This document shows positions 8,124 through 17,700 of a stretch of 64,000 bases of DNA, one piece after another. Each line of letters starts with the position of its first letter. The stretch's first letter is position 1. This DNA comes from Rhodopseudomonas sp. (GTDB lineage Bacteria > Pseudomonadota > Alphaproteobacteria > Rhizobiales > Xanthobacteraceae), in contig NZ_JACABA010000003.1 in assembly GCF_013377015.1 (NCBI RefSeq), forward strand, positions 405,510 to 469,509, given 5' to 3'. The notes beneath the pieces were generated by a model. That model had not been told where the DNA came from. It saw nothing but the letters and a program-made list of their open reading frames with translations, and did not search any database. The position numbers and the translations under genes were made by a program.

Positions 8124-10037
8124 TCAGAGCCTGCCGCCGTTGCGCGCGCAGCCATCCAATCTGGCGAAACTGAGCGCGCGCCCGCGTCCGCCTTCTGCTT
8201 TGGCCTGCCTCCTGCATTGCGCATAGAGGGCTGCAATATCGTGCTTGCTGACTCCCGTCGCCGGTGTGTCAGGCCGGCGTTCGACGGCCGGTTGCGGGGG
8301 CCGACCCTTAGGTTCGGCGGTGAGGACAGACTTTCGTGCTCGGGCCGACGGCCTGGCTGGCCTGACTCGTTCGCAGGTGTTGTCGTCACCGAGCTCAAAT
8401 CCTCCCTTGCAGGTGATCCTGACACAGTTGTCGCCGTCGGCCCTGAAGCCGCGATCACAAATCAGCGGACATATCCGGCCGGTCTTGCCACGAACCGCAT
8501 CGAGCGCGTCGAGGTTCGCGATCTTGACCTCAAGTTTGGTGCCCGCATGCCTATTGAACGCTTGTAGTGATTTTTGTGAAACAGCGTCCCAGTTGCCATC
8601 GACGGCGCCGGTGCTGCAGCCGACCCGACGCAATTCGTATTGCAACAGGCGAGGAATTTCGTCGGCTGCAGGCCTGTCCGGCGCGGCATCACCGGCGCGA
8701 TCATTCGACGTCAGCGCGGCGAGCGACCCGACCGGCTTGTCAGCGGCAGCTCTGATCTCGGCGGCTCTTGCCGGTTCGGCCGCAAGTCTGACTTTTGCCT
8801 CCTCCGCAATCCGGACCCGTTCATTCTCCGCGGCCTTCGCATCGTCCGCTGCCCTCGCTCGCAGCGCCGCCATACTGGCATCTGCCGTAGCCTTCGCCTG
8901 CGCCGCGGCCCTGGCGCGTTCGATTTCCGCCAGCCTCGCCTCCTCAAGCGCCTTCCTCTTTTCCGCAACAAGGCGCGCCTCTTCGGCGGCCTTGGCCTGC
9001 GCTGCAGCTTTCGCCTGCTCTCTGGTCTTCGCGCCTTCCGCAGCCAATTTGGCCTGCTCTTCGGCGGTAATGCGCGCCTTCTCGGTCGCGATCAGGCGCA
9101 CGTTTTCGGCAGCGAGCTTGTTGCGCTGCGCCTTGGCGAGATCAGCGTAGAAGCCAGACGGATAGGCCGCCACGAAGAAGTCCCACGCCTCTCTGGTTCC
9201 AACCCGCTCCGCCAGTTCGTAGTCGCGGCGAATGTCAGCGTTGTTTCCGCTCTGTACCAAAGGCGCCTGAGCCGGCACCAGCGCGACATCGGCGCCGCCC
9301 AGCGAGCCGTAAACGAAAGGCTCCTGCCTGTTGCCGGTGGTCCGCATCACTTCATCCCTGACAAGACCAAAGGCCTTGCGAAGTTCAAGGCCGGGGGTCG
9401 TGAGATGACTAAGCAGCGCCGCCGTGAACGGGCTGTTCTTGCTATCGCCGTCCGAGGCGGTGGAGCCTCCCTTAGCGGCGAACGCAACCAAGGTATTCGG
9501 TCGGCTAGGCTCTACACCGACAAGCCCCCGTCCCAGCGCGCGGGATACGAGGGTTCGCTTCATGCCTTTCGTGAACGGATTGTCGCGGCAGGCATCCAGA
9601 ATGACGAGGCGCAGCAGTCTGGCCGGCTCGATCGTCTGAAGAATCCGGTCGAGCGCGATGGCCTCGTCATAGGCATCGGTATCGCGCTCAAGCACGGCGT
9701 CTACCGGAATCAGGTAGTTCAAGCCGTCCACCTCGAGGCCATGACCAGCGTAGTAGATCACCGCGATATCGGCATCGCGCGATTTTTCGGTGAAGTCACG
9801 CAGGGCACGGCGCAATTCGGCGTTCTTCACGTCTCGGCGCGATTCGACGACGTCAAACGCTGCCGTCTTGAACATCTCGGCAATCGCGCCGGCATCTTTG
9901 ACAGGATTGGTCAGCGGCGCGACGTTTTGATAGGCGGAGTTGCCAATCACCAGCGCGACTCGCTTGGCAGCCAGTGCTGGCTGACCGCCGAACGAGATCA
10001 CTAGAAACGCTATGAAAATACCAGCCAGCGAACGCAC
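8124..10037 (-). CDS. Secreted caspase-like (peptidase C14) protein with coiled coil
   Basis: Protein of about 637 residues. An N-terminal signal peptide (hydrophobic IFIAFLVISFGG, cleavage near PALAA) is followed by a caspase fold. The dyad histidine is in YYAGHGLEVDG and the dyad cysteine is in LDACRDNPF. A long Ala/Glu/Arg/Lys-rich region of about 110 residues looks like a coiled coil. After it come a peptidoglycan-binding-like helical segment (LLQYELRRVGCSTGAVDGNW) and a small cysteine-rich part (CPLICDRGF, CKGGFELGDDNTC). I prefer the GTG at 10037, which has GGGGG upstream, over the TTG at 10055. Bacterial caspase homologues are found in rhizobia, and their substrates are mostly unknown. 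Periplasmic action is inferred from the signal peptide. Confidence 0.85.
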   Translation of the reverse strand: MRSLAGIFIAFLVISFGGQPALAAKRVALVIGNSAYQNVAPLTNPVKDAGAIAEMFKTAAFDVVESRRDVKNAELRRALRDFTEKSRDADIAVIYYAGHGLEVDGLNYLIPVDAVLERDTDAYDEAIALDRILQTIEPARLLRLVILDACRDNPFTKGMKRTLVSRALGRGLVGVEPSRPNTLVAFAAKGGSTASDGDSKNSPFTAALLSHLTTPGLELRKAFGLVRDEVMRTTGNRQEPFVYGSLGGADVALVPAQAPLVQSGNNADIRRDYELAERVGTREAWDFFVAAYPSGFYADLAKAQRNKLAAENVRLIATEKARITAEEQAKLAAEGAKTREQAKAAAQAKAAEEARLVAEKRKALEEARLAEIERARAAAQAKATADASMAALRARAADDAKAAENERVRIAEEAKVRLAAEPARAAEIRAAADKPVGSLAALTSNDRAGDAAPDRPAADEIPRLLQYELRRVGCSTGAVDGNWDAVSQKSLQAFNRHAGTKLEVKIANLDALDAVRGKTGRICPLICDRGFRADGDNCVRITCKGGFELGDDNTCERVRPARPSARARKSVLTAEPKGRPPQPAVERRPDTPATGVSKHDIAALYAQCRRQAKAEGGRGRALSFARLDGCARNGGRL

Positions 10038-10126
10038 CGCGGCCCCCGAATGCAAATCGAGGGATCATATCAGCGACGCAATCGATCACAAGGCGCCTCG
10101 CGCCGACTTTGCAACCGGCAATACGA

Positions 10127-11368
10127 TTACACCGCGCTCGTCACGGCGCCACCAATCGGCTCCCGGCGCAGCGGCGGGCGGACATTCATCAGCATCTGCA
10201 CGAAGCCCGCGATCAGCCCGATCAACACCGCCGCCTGCCAGGCCCGGTCGTAATTGCCGAGCTTGTCGTAGATCACGCCGCCGCCCCAGGCACCCAGGAA
10301 CGATCCCGCCTGATGGCTGAGGAAGGCGATCCCAGTCAGCGTCGCCATGTAGCGCAGCCCAAACAGCTGCGCCACCAAGCCGTTGACCAGCGGAATCACG
10401 CCGAGCCACAGCGAGCCCATCACCGCGGCGAACACCATGGTGGAGGCGGCCGAGGCCGGAAAATAGAAATAGGCGGCGAGCGCCAGCGAGCGCACGATGT
10501 AGACGCCGCCGAGCAGATATTGCCGCGGAAATCGCCCGCCGAGCCAGCCGCAGGCGTAGGAACCGATCACGTTGAACAGGCCGATGATGGCCAGCGCAGT
10601 GGCGCCGAGCGAGGGGTCGAGCCCGCAGATGTCGAGATAGTTCGGCAGATGCGTGGTGATGAACACCAGCTGCAGCCCGCAGACGAAGAACGCGATCGCC
10701 AGCACCACGAAGCCGGAATGGCCGAGCGCGGTCTGCACCACGGTGCCGAGCGTCTCCTCGATGTCGTCGGCCTTCTCGATCTCGATCTTGTCGGCGCGGC
10801 CGGCGAACAACGCCGACGGCAGCATCACCGCGACCAGGCCGAGGAAGCCGATCAGGGCCATCTGCCAACCCGCCGTCGTGATCAGCGTCTGCGCCAAGGG
10901 CGAAGCGATCACGAGTCCGAGCGAGCCCGCCGCCGACACCGCGCCCATCGCGACGCTGCGCTTGGCGGCCGACACCGTGCGCGAGGTCACCGTCATGGTC
11001 ATGCTCGAAGCGGTGCAGGACAGCGCCAACCCGACGCACAGGCCGGCGCCGAGGGTGAACACCAGCGCCGAGGTCGCCACCATCATCAGCACCAAGCCGG
11101 CGGCGTAGACCAACACGCCGGTCAGCATCACGTAACGCGCGCCGTAGCGGTCCGCGAACATCCCGACCATCGGCTGCGAGACGCCCCAGACCACATTCTG
11201 CAACGCCGTCGCCAGCGAAAAGTCGGCGCTGGTGATTCCGATATCGCGGATCACCGACGGCTGGAACAGCCCGAAGCTTTGCCGCATGCCCATCGCCAGG
11301 CTGAGCATCACAGCCGCGCCGATCAGGATCGACCAGCGCTGGAAGCTGCTGAGTTGGGCTGCCGTCAT
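10127..11368 (-). CDS. MFS transporter
   Basis: Major facilitator superfamily protein of 413 residues with about 12 hydrophobic segments. The loop 2-3 signature is visible as GMFADRYGARYVMLTG, and a cytoplasmic loop rich in Glu/Lys/Asp lies between the two halves (ADKIEIEKADDIEE). It resembles the OxlT/monocarboxylate-type MFS proteins common in Bradyrhizobium. The start is the ATG at 11368 with GGGGAAG upstream. The longer open frames beyond it are Arg/Pro-rich and unlike a protein. It is divergent from a GNAT gene. The substrate is unknown. Confidence 0.88.
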   Translation of the reverse strand: MTAAQLSSFQRWSILIGAAVMLSLAMGMRQSFGLFQPSVIRDIGITSADFSLATALQNVVWGVSQPMVGMFADRYGARYVMLTGVLVYAAGLVLMMVATSALVFTLGAGLCVGLALSCTASSMTMTVTSRTVSAAKRSVAMGAVSAAGSLGLVIASPLAQTLITTAGWQMALIGFLGLVAVMLPSALFAGRADKIEIEKADDIEETLGTVVQTALGHSGFVVLAIAFFVCGLQLVFITTHLPNYLDICGLDPSLGATALAIIGLFNVIGSYACGWLGGRFPRQYLLGGVYIVRSLALAAYFYFPASAASTMVFAAVMGSLWLGVIPLVNGLVAQLFGLRYMATLTGIAFLSHQAGSFLGAWGGGVIYDKLGNYDRAWQAAVLIGLIAGFVQMLMNVRPPLRREPIGGAVTSAV

Positions 11369-11481
11369 CGAGTCGCTTCCCCGCCGGATGAAAATTTGTT
11401 TCTCCTTTACACTGGAATCGGAGACTTTCCATCCATCCGGCGGGTATCGATGGGATGCGCCCGGCGCAGGGGTCGTGACCA

Positions 11482-12006
11482 ATGAGCATCGAGATCGAGA
11501 TCCTGTCGGGCGACGCATCGTGGCCGCGGGCCAAGCCGCTGTTCGACGCGGTGTGGCCACCCGACGTCGTCGCTGCCCTGCCCTGGGCCGGCATCGCCTT
11601 CGCCCATGCCGAGTTGTGGGTGCTGATCGAGACGCCGCAGGGCATCGGCTGCCACGTCGGACTGTATCGCCGCGAGGCGAAATGGAACGAGCGTCGGGTC
11701 CGGGTCGGCGGAATCGGCGGCGTGCTGACCCGCGCCGATTGCCGCCGGCGCGGCTTTGCCAGCGTCGCGCTCAATGCGGCAATCCAGACCCTGAAGGACG
11801 AAGGCGCGATGGATTTCGCGCTGTTGTTCTGCGAGCCGAAGAACGCCGCGTTCTACGACGATCGCGGCTGGACGCCGTTTCTCGGCGAGGTCTATGCTGA
11901 GCAGGCTGGGGAGCGGGTCCGGTTCGACGCGATCGCGCCGCACGTCTTCGATCTGCGGCGCGCGCCGCGGCAAGGCGTCATCGACCTATGCGGATTGCCC
12001 TGGTGA
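11482..12006 (+). CDS. GNAT-family N-acetyltransferase
   Basis: Acetyltransferase of 174 residues with the acetyl-CoA binding motif near the middle: VRVGGIGGVLTRADCRRRGF (beta-4 and the pyrophosphate loop). The C-terminal FCEPKNAAFYDDRGW follows. It resembles aminoglycoside 2'-N-acetyltransferase-like GNATs in overall length and motif spacing, but I would not assign that activity. It is divergent from the MFS gene. Confidence 0.82.
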   Translation: MSIEIEILSGDASWPRAKPLFDAVWPPDVVAALPWAGIAFAHAELWVLIETPQGIGCHVGLYRREAKWNERRVRVGGIGGVLTRADCRRRGFASVALNAAIQTLKDEGAMDFALLFCEPKNAAFYDDRGWTPFLGEVYAEQAGERVRFDAIAPHVFDLRRAPRQGVIDLCGLPW

Positions 12007-12149
12007 CCCCTGCGCCGCCGTCTGGCGAACGGGTTTGCGCGCTTTGTTCGCCTCGCGGCATTGCACAAATCCACTCATTTGCTATCCAGACGAGAACACG
12101 CCGCGTGCTTCGAAAAGCACGGCCGGTCAAAGGACGTTTGGAGGTTTGA

Positions 12150-12593
12150 ATGATTGCCCGACCCGGTCTGATCCTGGCGAGCTTGTTGGCCTTGCTGGCC
12201 GCGCCTGCCGCGATGGCGCAGAGCGCTGCCAGTCCGCATGGCACCTGGCTGACACAGGCCGGCGATGCCAAGGTGCGCGTCAGCCGCTGTGGCGGAGCGA
12301 TCTGCGGGACCGTGGTCTGGCTGAGAGATCCGATCGACCCGGCGACCGGAAAGCCCCAGATCGACGACAAGAATTCGAATCCCAAGCTCGCGAAGCGACC
12401 GATCATCGGCCTGCGGATCTTCGGCGACATGAAGCCCGCCGGCCCGAACAAATGGTCAGGGCACATCTACAACGCCGATGACGGCAACACCTATGCCAGC
12501 AACATCTCGGTCGCCGGCCCATCGACATTGAAGGTCGAGGGCTGCGTCGGCGCGCTTTGCGGCGGCGAGAGCTGGACCCGCGCCGGGCGTTGA
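12150..12593 (+). CDS. Secreted DUF2147 protein
   Basis: Small exported protein of 147 residues. A signal peptide (LILASLLALLAAPAAMAQ, cleavage near residue 24) precedes a DUF2147 domain. Family features are GTWLTQAGDAKVRVSRC, CGTVVWLRDPIDPATGKPQ and the end WSGHIYNADDGNTY. The fold is lipocalin-like. The function is unknown. GGAGG lies six bases before the ATG. The stop is 25 bases from the stop of the convergent DUF3095 gene. Confidence 0.88.
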   Translation: MIARPGLILASLLALLAAPAAMAQSAASPHGTWLTQAGDAKVRVSRCGGAICGTVVWLRDPIDPATGKPQIDDKNSNPKLAKRPIIGLRIFGDMKPAGPNKWSGHIYNADDGNTYASNISVAGPSTLKVEGCVGALCGGESWTRAGR

Positions 12594-12618
12594 GAGCCTG
12601 GTCGCGCCGCAGCGCGGC

Positions 12619-13773
12619 TCAGGCCGGCATCGCCTTCAGGGTGAGCGCCGCCGACGCGTAGCCGCCGCGGGCGCCGTCGATGAAGTGCACGTGGTCGCTG
12701 CGCAGCGCCGACGGCGTGAAGCAGGTCATCATCGCGGCGTCCTGACGGAACAGCCCATAGCGCACGATCCCCTTCGCCGTTGCGGCGGACAGCAATTGCT
12801 CCAGCGCATCGGCCAGTTCAGGCGTGCAGTCCAGGATCATCCGCAGGCCATCGTCGTATTTGCGGAAGTCGGAATTTTCCACGACTTGCTGGACGTAGGT
12901 TTTCGGTACGAAACCGCCGATGCTGATGCCGAAGCGCATGATTAGATAGGCGAGCAGCGTATAGGCCAGCAACGCTGCGCGCCGAACCAACAGCGGCCCG
13001 CCGCGTGCGGCTCTTGCCTCATAGTCGAGCCCGACCGGCGGCCATCGGCTTGGCGGACCGCCTGACGGCACCGGGCGGCCGGAATCCGGGCTGCGCTCGA
13101 CCAGCGCGATCGCATCTTCGATCACGCCGCGAAACCCGACTGGATCGGCTTGCGGCGACGGCACCACCAGCACCGACACGATCACTCCCTGCGCCGAGGG
13201 AATTTCCTCGAACCGGCAGGACAGTCCGGTCAGATCCGGATGCGCGCCGGGCGCCGCCGCCGGCAGCGCGAATTCGCCGCGCTTCATCGCGCGCTCGGCC
13301 CAGCCGAGGCCGCCGCCGGAGAACATCGCATAGGACACGTTCGGCGACGGCGCGTAGCGTGCGACCCGGACGTCAAGCCCCTGCGCGCGCACTGCGGCGA
13401 CCGGCACCAGCGCGATCCGCATCCTGAGGTCGAGATCGTCGTTGACCCAGGCGGCGGTCGCGGCGAGCGCCTCGCGCGCGCTTTCGAGGTCGCCGGGTGC
13501 CACCGCGAAGCTGGCGCCGTCGCCGCCGAACACAAACGGGAAATCGCGGCCCTCGAGCGCATTGGTCACCGCCGCGATCACCGCCGCGCCGGCCATGTTG
13601 ACGGCCTTGTAGCGCTGCGCGGCGATCGCCTTGGTGGATTCGACGATGTCGGCGACGCCGATCGTCCAGTCGTCCGGCAAGGCCGAATACAGCGACGGGT
13701 CCATCAGGCTGCGAAAGCCGCGGAACACCGCAATGCTCTGGTAGAAGGTTTCGCTGTCGCCGCCGACGCTCAT
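12619..13773 (-). CDS. DUF3095 protein, nucleotide-cyclase-like
   Basis: Protein of about 384 residues of the DUF3095 family, whose N-terminal half resembles class III adenylate cyclases. DWTIGVADIVESTKAIAAQ is reminiscent of the first metal-binding aspartate region and VFGGDGASF of the second. The C-terminal half is longer and family-specific (LRMILDCTPELADAL). I place the start at the ATG at 13773. It lies downstream of the CHASE2 cyclase and a small peptide gene on the same strand. Cyclase activity is not proven for the family. Confidence 0.8.
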   Translation of the reverse strand: MSVGGDSETFYQSIAVFRGFRSLMDPSLYSALPDDWTIGVADIVESTKAIAAQRYKAVNMAGAAVIAAVTNALEGRDFPFVFGGDGASFAVAPGDLESAREALAATAAWVNDDLDLRMRIALVPVAAVRAQGLDVRVARYAPSPNVSYAMFSGGGLGWAERAMKRGEFALPAAAPGAHPDLTGLSCRFEEIPSAQGVIVSVLVVPSPQADPVGFRGVIEDAIALVERSPDSGRPVPSGGPPSRWPPVGLDYEARAARGGPLLVRRAALLAYTLLAYLIMRFGISIGGFVPKTYVQQVVENSDFRKYDDGLRMILDCTPELADALEQLLSAATAKGIVRYGLFRQDAAMMTCFTPSALRSDHVHFIDGARGGYASAALTLKAMPA

Positions 13774-13851
13774 GATTCCCAGACTAGCCAGTTGGATCAC
13801 CGTACGGATACGGACGGCGACGGAATTGGTTGCGGGAAAGTCCGACGAAAC

Positions 13852-13986
13852 TCACTCGCTGTGCGCGCACAGGCCCAGCGCCGCCATGAACGTACCACGA
13901 ACGCAACGCGTCATGGTGATGTCCGAATACAACCCGAACGCAAACACCGCCAGGGCCAGCAGGAATATCGCACCGAGCGATTTCAA
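13852..13986 (-). CDS. Small single-span membrane peptide (44 residues), hypothetical
   Basis: A short open frame beginning at TTG 13986, preceded by GGAAGCTTCACCA. It encodes 44 residues with one hydrophobic helix (GAIFLLALAVFAFGLY), then SDITMTRCVRGTFMAALGLC with two cysteines. Third codon positions are mostly G or C, as in its neighbours, which supports real coding. It lies between the CHASE2 cyclase and DUF3095. No function can be assigned. An alternative is that only the upstream promoter region of DUF3095 is real. Confidence 0.45.
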   Translation of the reverse strand: MKSLGAIFLLALAVFAFGLYSDITMTRCVRGTFMAALGLCAHSE

Positions 13987-14119
13987 TGGTGAAGCTTCCG
14001 GTTTCGCAACAAGGATCGTCCGAGGCCCAGCCGATCGTCACGCCGATCCACGCCTGCCCCCAGGATGCTTAGATCAGAACTGGCGCCGCCAGATCAACCC
14101 GCCGATCGAGCGCGATGCG

Positions 14120-16342
14120 TCACTTCGCCAGCAAGGCCTCGACGCCGGTCCAATCCTCTGGCGGCGGATTTTGCCGAAACCCGTCGATCCGCGCAACATA
14201 GAGATCGAACAGCGTGGCGAATTGGCCGGCGGCGTCGGCGATGCGGCCCCGTTCGATCGCCTCCATGGCACCGTCCCAATTGCGGCTGCGGTAGTTCGCC
14301 AGCATCTCGATGGTCAGGTTACGCAATCTCTGGAATTCGGCCGAATGCGCCATCTCCTCGCGCCCGACCACGGCATAGACCACTTCCGGCTCCTTCTTGC
14401 CCTTCACGGTGATGAAGTCGAGCTCGAGAATGGCGAAACTGTCCTTGACCGCCAGCGCGGTCTTCGATCCGACGACGATCGGAAATCCGTAGGTCTTGGA
14501 CTGCCCCTCCAATCGCGACGCCAGATTGACGCTGTCGCCCAGCACCGAATAGTCGAACCTCAGATTCGATCCCATATTGCCCACGACGCAGGTCCCGGTA
14601 TTCAGGCCGACGCCGACATTGATCGGAATGTAGACGTGGCCGCCGCTCGCCGCCTCGTGTTCGCGGGTACGGTTGAGCGCGTCGATCCGTTCCAGCATGT
14701 CGAGCGCGGCGTTGCAGGCGTTGACCTGATGCGCGGTGTCGGTCAGCGGCGCGTTCCAGAACGCCATGATGGCGTCGCCCATGTATTTGTCGATGGTCCC
14801 CTTGCGATCGAGGATGGCGTTGGTGAGCGGCGTCAGAAACCGGTTCATCAGCGCGGTGAGTCCCTGCGGATCGTGCTTGTAGGATTCCGAAATCGTCGTG
14901 AACCCCCTGACGTCGCTGAACATGATGGTCATTTCCCGCTCCTCGCCTCCGAGCACCAGCTTTTCCGGCGACTGCGCCAGCTGCTCGACCAGCGCCGGCG
15001 AAAGATACTGGCCGAAGGCGGAGCGGATCCGGCGCCGCTGCGACTGCTCGCGGACATAGCTCGCAAACACCAGGGTCAGGTAGATCATCAGGCTGGAGAA
15101 CAGCGGATAGGTGAAATCGATCAGCAGCCGATATTGCAAGTAGAAGTACCAGGACGCACCCACCGCCGAGGCGGCGAGAGCAAACCCGAACAGAAATAGC
15201 ACCAAAGGGCTCAGCAGCGGGGCCAGCCAGATCACCGTGATCCCGAGCAGCGCCGCCGCGCACAATTCGGCGCCGATCGCGTAGTTCGGTCGCGACAGCA
15301 CCGCGCGGGTCAACGAGCTTTCCAGCACCTGGGCGTGCACCTCGACGCCGGGCAACGCCGGATCGAGCGGCGTGGTCTTGACGTCGAGCAGGCCGACCGC
15401 GGAGGTGCCGATCAGCACCAGCTTGCGCGCGACCGCCGCGGGCGGCGCGGTGCCGTCAAGGATGTCGGCCGCCGAGACGTAGATCGTCGGATCGCGCCGC
15501 GCGAAATGCACCCATAATTGGCCGTTGCGGTCGGTCGGAATCTCGAAGCCTTGGACTCCGACCGATTTGATGCCGGCGCGATCTGACTTGACGAAGATGG
15601 TATCGGTCCCGGTCACCAGTCGCAGCATTTCAAAGCTCAGCGACGGCATCGTGGCGTCCTGCGCCTGCATGATCACCGGCACCCGCCGGACGATGCCGTC
15701 GCGTTCCGGCCTGATCGTGAACAGGCCGCGTCCTCTGGCTGCGGTTTCAAGTACATCGATGTTGCGCAGCAGACCGGGAAAGGTCAGCAGGAATGGCTGC
15801 GGCTCGCCGCCGAGCATCGCCAGGCCGGTCAACGGCAGCTCCGCATTGAATTTGGCGATCACATAGGGAAGTCCCGATTCACCGAGCACTACCCGTCCGT
15901 GCCGGATCGCGTCGGCGAACAGCTGGTCGTTGCTCGGCAGCCCGCGCAGCTTGGCCCTGGTATCATCGTCGAGACCGGGGATGCTGTCGGCAGCACTGGC
16001 CGGATTGAGCCGGTCGGGCTCGGCGAACACGATATCGAACGCGATCACCACCGCGCCCATCCGGTTCAGCGCGTTGACCAGATCCGCGATCCGGGTTCGC
16101 GGCCAGGGCCATTGCCCGAACCGCGCCAGACTTTTCTCGTCGATGTCGACAATGGCGACCGGCCGCACAGTCTTGAGCCGCGGTTTGAGCACCTGAAACG
16201 CATCGAACGACCTGACGCGGAGTTCCTCGATCGGTGCGGGATCGGCGATCCGCACCGCCGTCAGGGCGATCAACAACGCGACGCATAATGCCCTGGCATA
16301 GCCGAAGCGTCGCGCCAGCCTCTTCAATCGCCTCAGCATCAT
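14120..16342 (-). CDS. CHASE2-domain adenylate/guanylate cyclase
   Basis: Membrane receptor cyclase of 740 residues. An N-terminal membrane segment leads to an extracytoplasmic CHASE2 sensor (VRPVAIVDIDEKSLARFGQW, about residues 58-77). Three transmembrane helices follow near 360-430. The C-terminal class III cyclase domain has metal-binding aspartates in MFSDVRGFT and KYMGDAIMAFW, and the nucleotide segment SVLGDSVNLASRLEG. A helical tail follows. It should make cAMP, or possibly cGMP, in response to an envelope signal. It is 47 bases downstream of the hlyD-like gene and on the same strand as the adhesin and exporter. This suggests that envelope or attachment state feeds a cyclic nucleotide output, which is inference. 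Confidence 0.92.
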   Translation of the reverse strand: MMLRRLKRLARRFGYARALCVALLIALTAVRIADPAPIEELRVRSFDAFQVLKPRLKTVRPVAIVDIDEKSLARFGQWPWPRTRIADLVNALNRMGAVVIAFDIVFAEPDRLNPASAADSIPGLDDDTRAKLRGLPSNDQLFADAIRHGRVVLGESGLPYVIAKFNAELPLTGLAMLGGEPQPFLLTFPGLLRNIDVLETAARGRGLFTIRPERDGIVRRVPVIMQAQDATMPSLSFEMLRLVTGTDTIFVKSDRAGIKSVGVQGFEIPTDRNGQLWVHFARRDPTIYVSAADILDGTAPPAAVARKLVLIGTSAVGLLDVKTTPLDPALPGVEVHAQVLESSLTRAVLSRPNYAIGAELCAAALLGITVIWLAPLLSPLVLFLFGFALAASAVGASWYFYLQYRLLIDFTYPLFSSLMIYLTLVFASYVREQSQRRRIRSAFGQYLSPALVEQLAQSPEKLVLGGEEREMTIMFSDVRGFTTISESYKHDPQGLTALMNRFLTPLTNAILDRKGTIDKYMGDAIMAFWNAPLTDTAHQVNACNAALDMLERIDALNRTREHEAASGGHVYIPINVGVGLNTGTCVVGNMGSNLRFDYSVLGDSVNLASRLEGQSKTYGFPIVVGSKTALAVKDSFAILELDFITVKGKKEPEVVYAVVGREEMAHSAEFQRLRNLTIEMLANYRSRNWDGAMEAIERGRIADAAGQFATLFDLYVARIDGFRQNPPPEDWTGVEALLAK

Positions 16343-16389
16343 CCCGATCCGGTTGTTCTGGCTGGCTCTGGTTGCCTCGGCGCGTCGCG

Positions 16390-17700
16390 CTACTTTTCGC
16401 GGAACGAGCGCATCAGCTGATCGGACAGCGGCTTGATCAGATAGGCCAGCATGGTGCGCTCGCCGGTCTGCACGAAGGCCTCGACCGGCATCCCCGGAAT
16501 CAGCTTAACTTCGCCCAGCCGCGCCACTTCGTCGGGCGGCATCGATACCCGGATGGTGTAATAGCTTTGCCCGGTGCGCTGGTCGACGGTGGTGTCGGGC
16601 GACACCCGGCTGACCACGCCGTTCAGTTCCGGCGTGGTGCGCTGGTTGAAGGCCGACAGCCGCAGCAGCGTCTTCTGGCCGATCTGCAGCTTGTCGATGT
16701 CCTGCGGATTGACCTTCGCCTCGACCGACAGGCTGTCGGATTGCGGTACGATCAGCATGATGGCGTCGCCGGCGGTGATTACGCCGCCGACGGTATGCAC
16801 CGTCGATTGCAGCACCATGCCGTCCTGCGGGGCGCGGATGTCGATCCTGCGCAGTTGGTCCTCGGCGGTGACCTTGCGCTCGACGAACTCGCCGATCTTG
16901 TCATTGGTCTCGCGCAGGTCCTTCGAGACCTCGCTCACCAGGTCCTTGTCGATCTGGATGATTTGGAGTTCGATCTCGGTGATCTTGCCTCTGGCCTGGG
17001 CGCGCGCTGCCTTGAATTGCGCCCGCTCGCCGGTCAGCCGCGCCGCATCGCGCTCCAGCGTGGTCAGCCGCGAAATCTGCACCAGCTTCTGCTGATAAAG
17101 CAGCCGCACGCCGACCAGCTCCTGCTGGACCAACGCGATTTCGCTGTCCTTGGCCTGCTCCTGCGCGATCAAGCCGGCAATTTCGTCATTGAGCTGCCCG
17201 ACCCGCTCCCGCAATTGCGATTTCTGCCCGACCCGACCGGTCAGACGCACGTCGAACAATTTTGTTTCGCTGGCAATGACCGCCTTGACGTCAGGATCGT
17301 CGGCCCGATCGAGCAGCATTTTCGGAAAGACGATTTTCTCCGATCCTTGCTGTTCAGCTTGCAGCCGTGCGGCACGTGCCCACAAACCGTCCAGGCTCTT
17401 GGTGACGATGGCGAGGCCGGCCTTGGTGACGGTGTCGTCGAGGCGCACCACGACGTCGCCTGCCTTCACCAGATCGCCGTCGCGCGCGCGCAGTTCGCCG
17501 ACCACGCCACCGGTCGGGTGCTGGACCTTCTTGACGTTGGAATCGACCACGACCGAGCCCGGCGCGATCAGCGCGCCGGAAATCAGCGCGGTCGCCGCCC
17601 AGCCGCCCAGCCCGCCACCGAGCATCGCGACCACCACGAGGCCGACGAGAAGGTGCAGCCGGATTGAACGTCGCGGCCCGCTTGCGGAAACGCCGGTCAT
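16390..17700 (-). CDS. Type I secretion membrane fusion protein, HlyD/PrtE family
   Basis: Periplasmic adaptor of 436 residues that links the inner-membrane ABC exporter to a TolC channel. It has one N-terminal transmembrane helix (LLVGLVVVAMLGGGLGGW) and a first lipoyl half (VQHPTGGVVGELRARDGD). A long coiled-coil hairpin spans about residues 95-290. The second lipoyl half and beta-barrel domain contain IDIRAPQDGMVLQSTVHTVG. The C-terminus LIPGMPVEAFVQTGERTML is typical of HlyD proteins. Its start overlaps the stop of the upstream ABC gene by four bases (ATGA), so translation is probably coupled. Confidence 0.94.
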   Translation of the reverse strand: MTGVSASGPRRSIRLHLLVGLVVVAMLGGGLGGWAATALISGALIAPGSVVVDSNVKKVQHPTGGVVGELRARDGDLVKAGDVVVRLDDTVTKAGLAIVTKSLDGLWARAARLQAEQQGSEKIVFPKMLLDRADDPDVKAVIASETKLFDVRLTGRVGQKSQLRERVGQLNDEIAGLIAQEQAKDSEIALVQQELVGVRLLYQQKLVQISRLTTLERDAARLTGERAQFKAARAQARGKITEIELQIIQIDKDLVSEVSKDLRETNDKIGEFVERKVTAEDQLRRIDIRAPQDGMVLQSTVHTVGGVITAGDAIMLIVPQSDSLSVEAKVNPQDIDKLQIGQKTLLRLSAFNQRTTPELNGVVSRVSPDTTVDQRTGQSYYTIRVSMPPDEVARLGEVKLIPGMPVEAFVQTGERTMLAYLIKPLSDQLMRSFREK

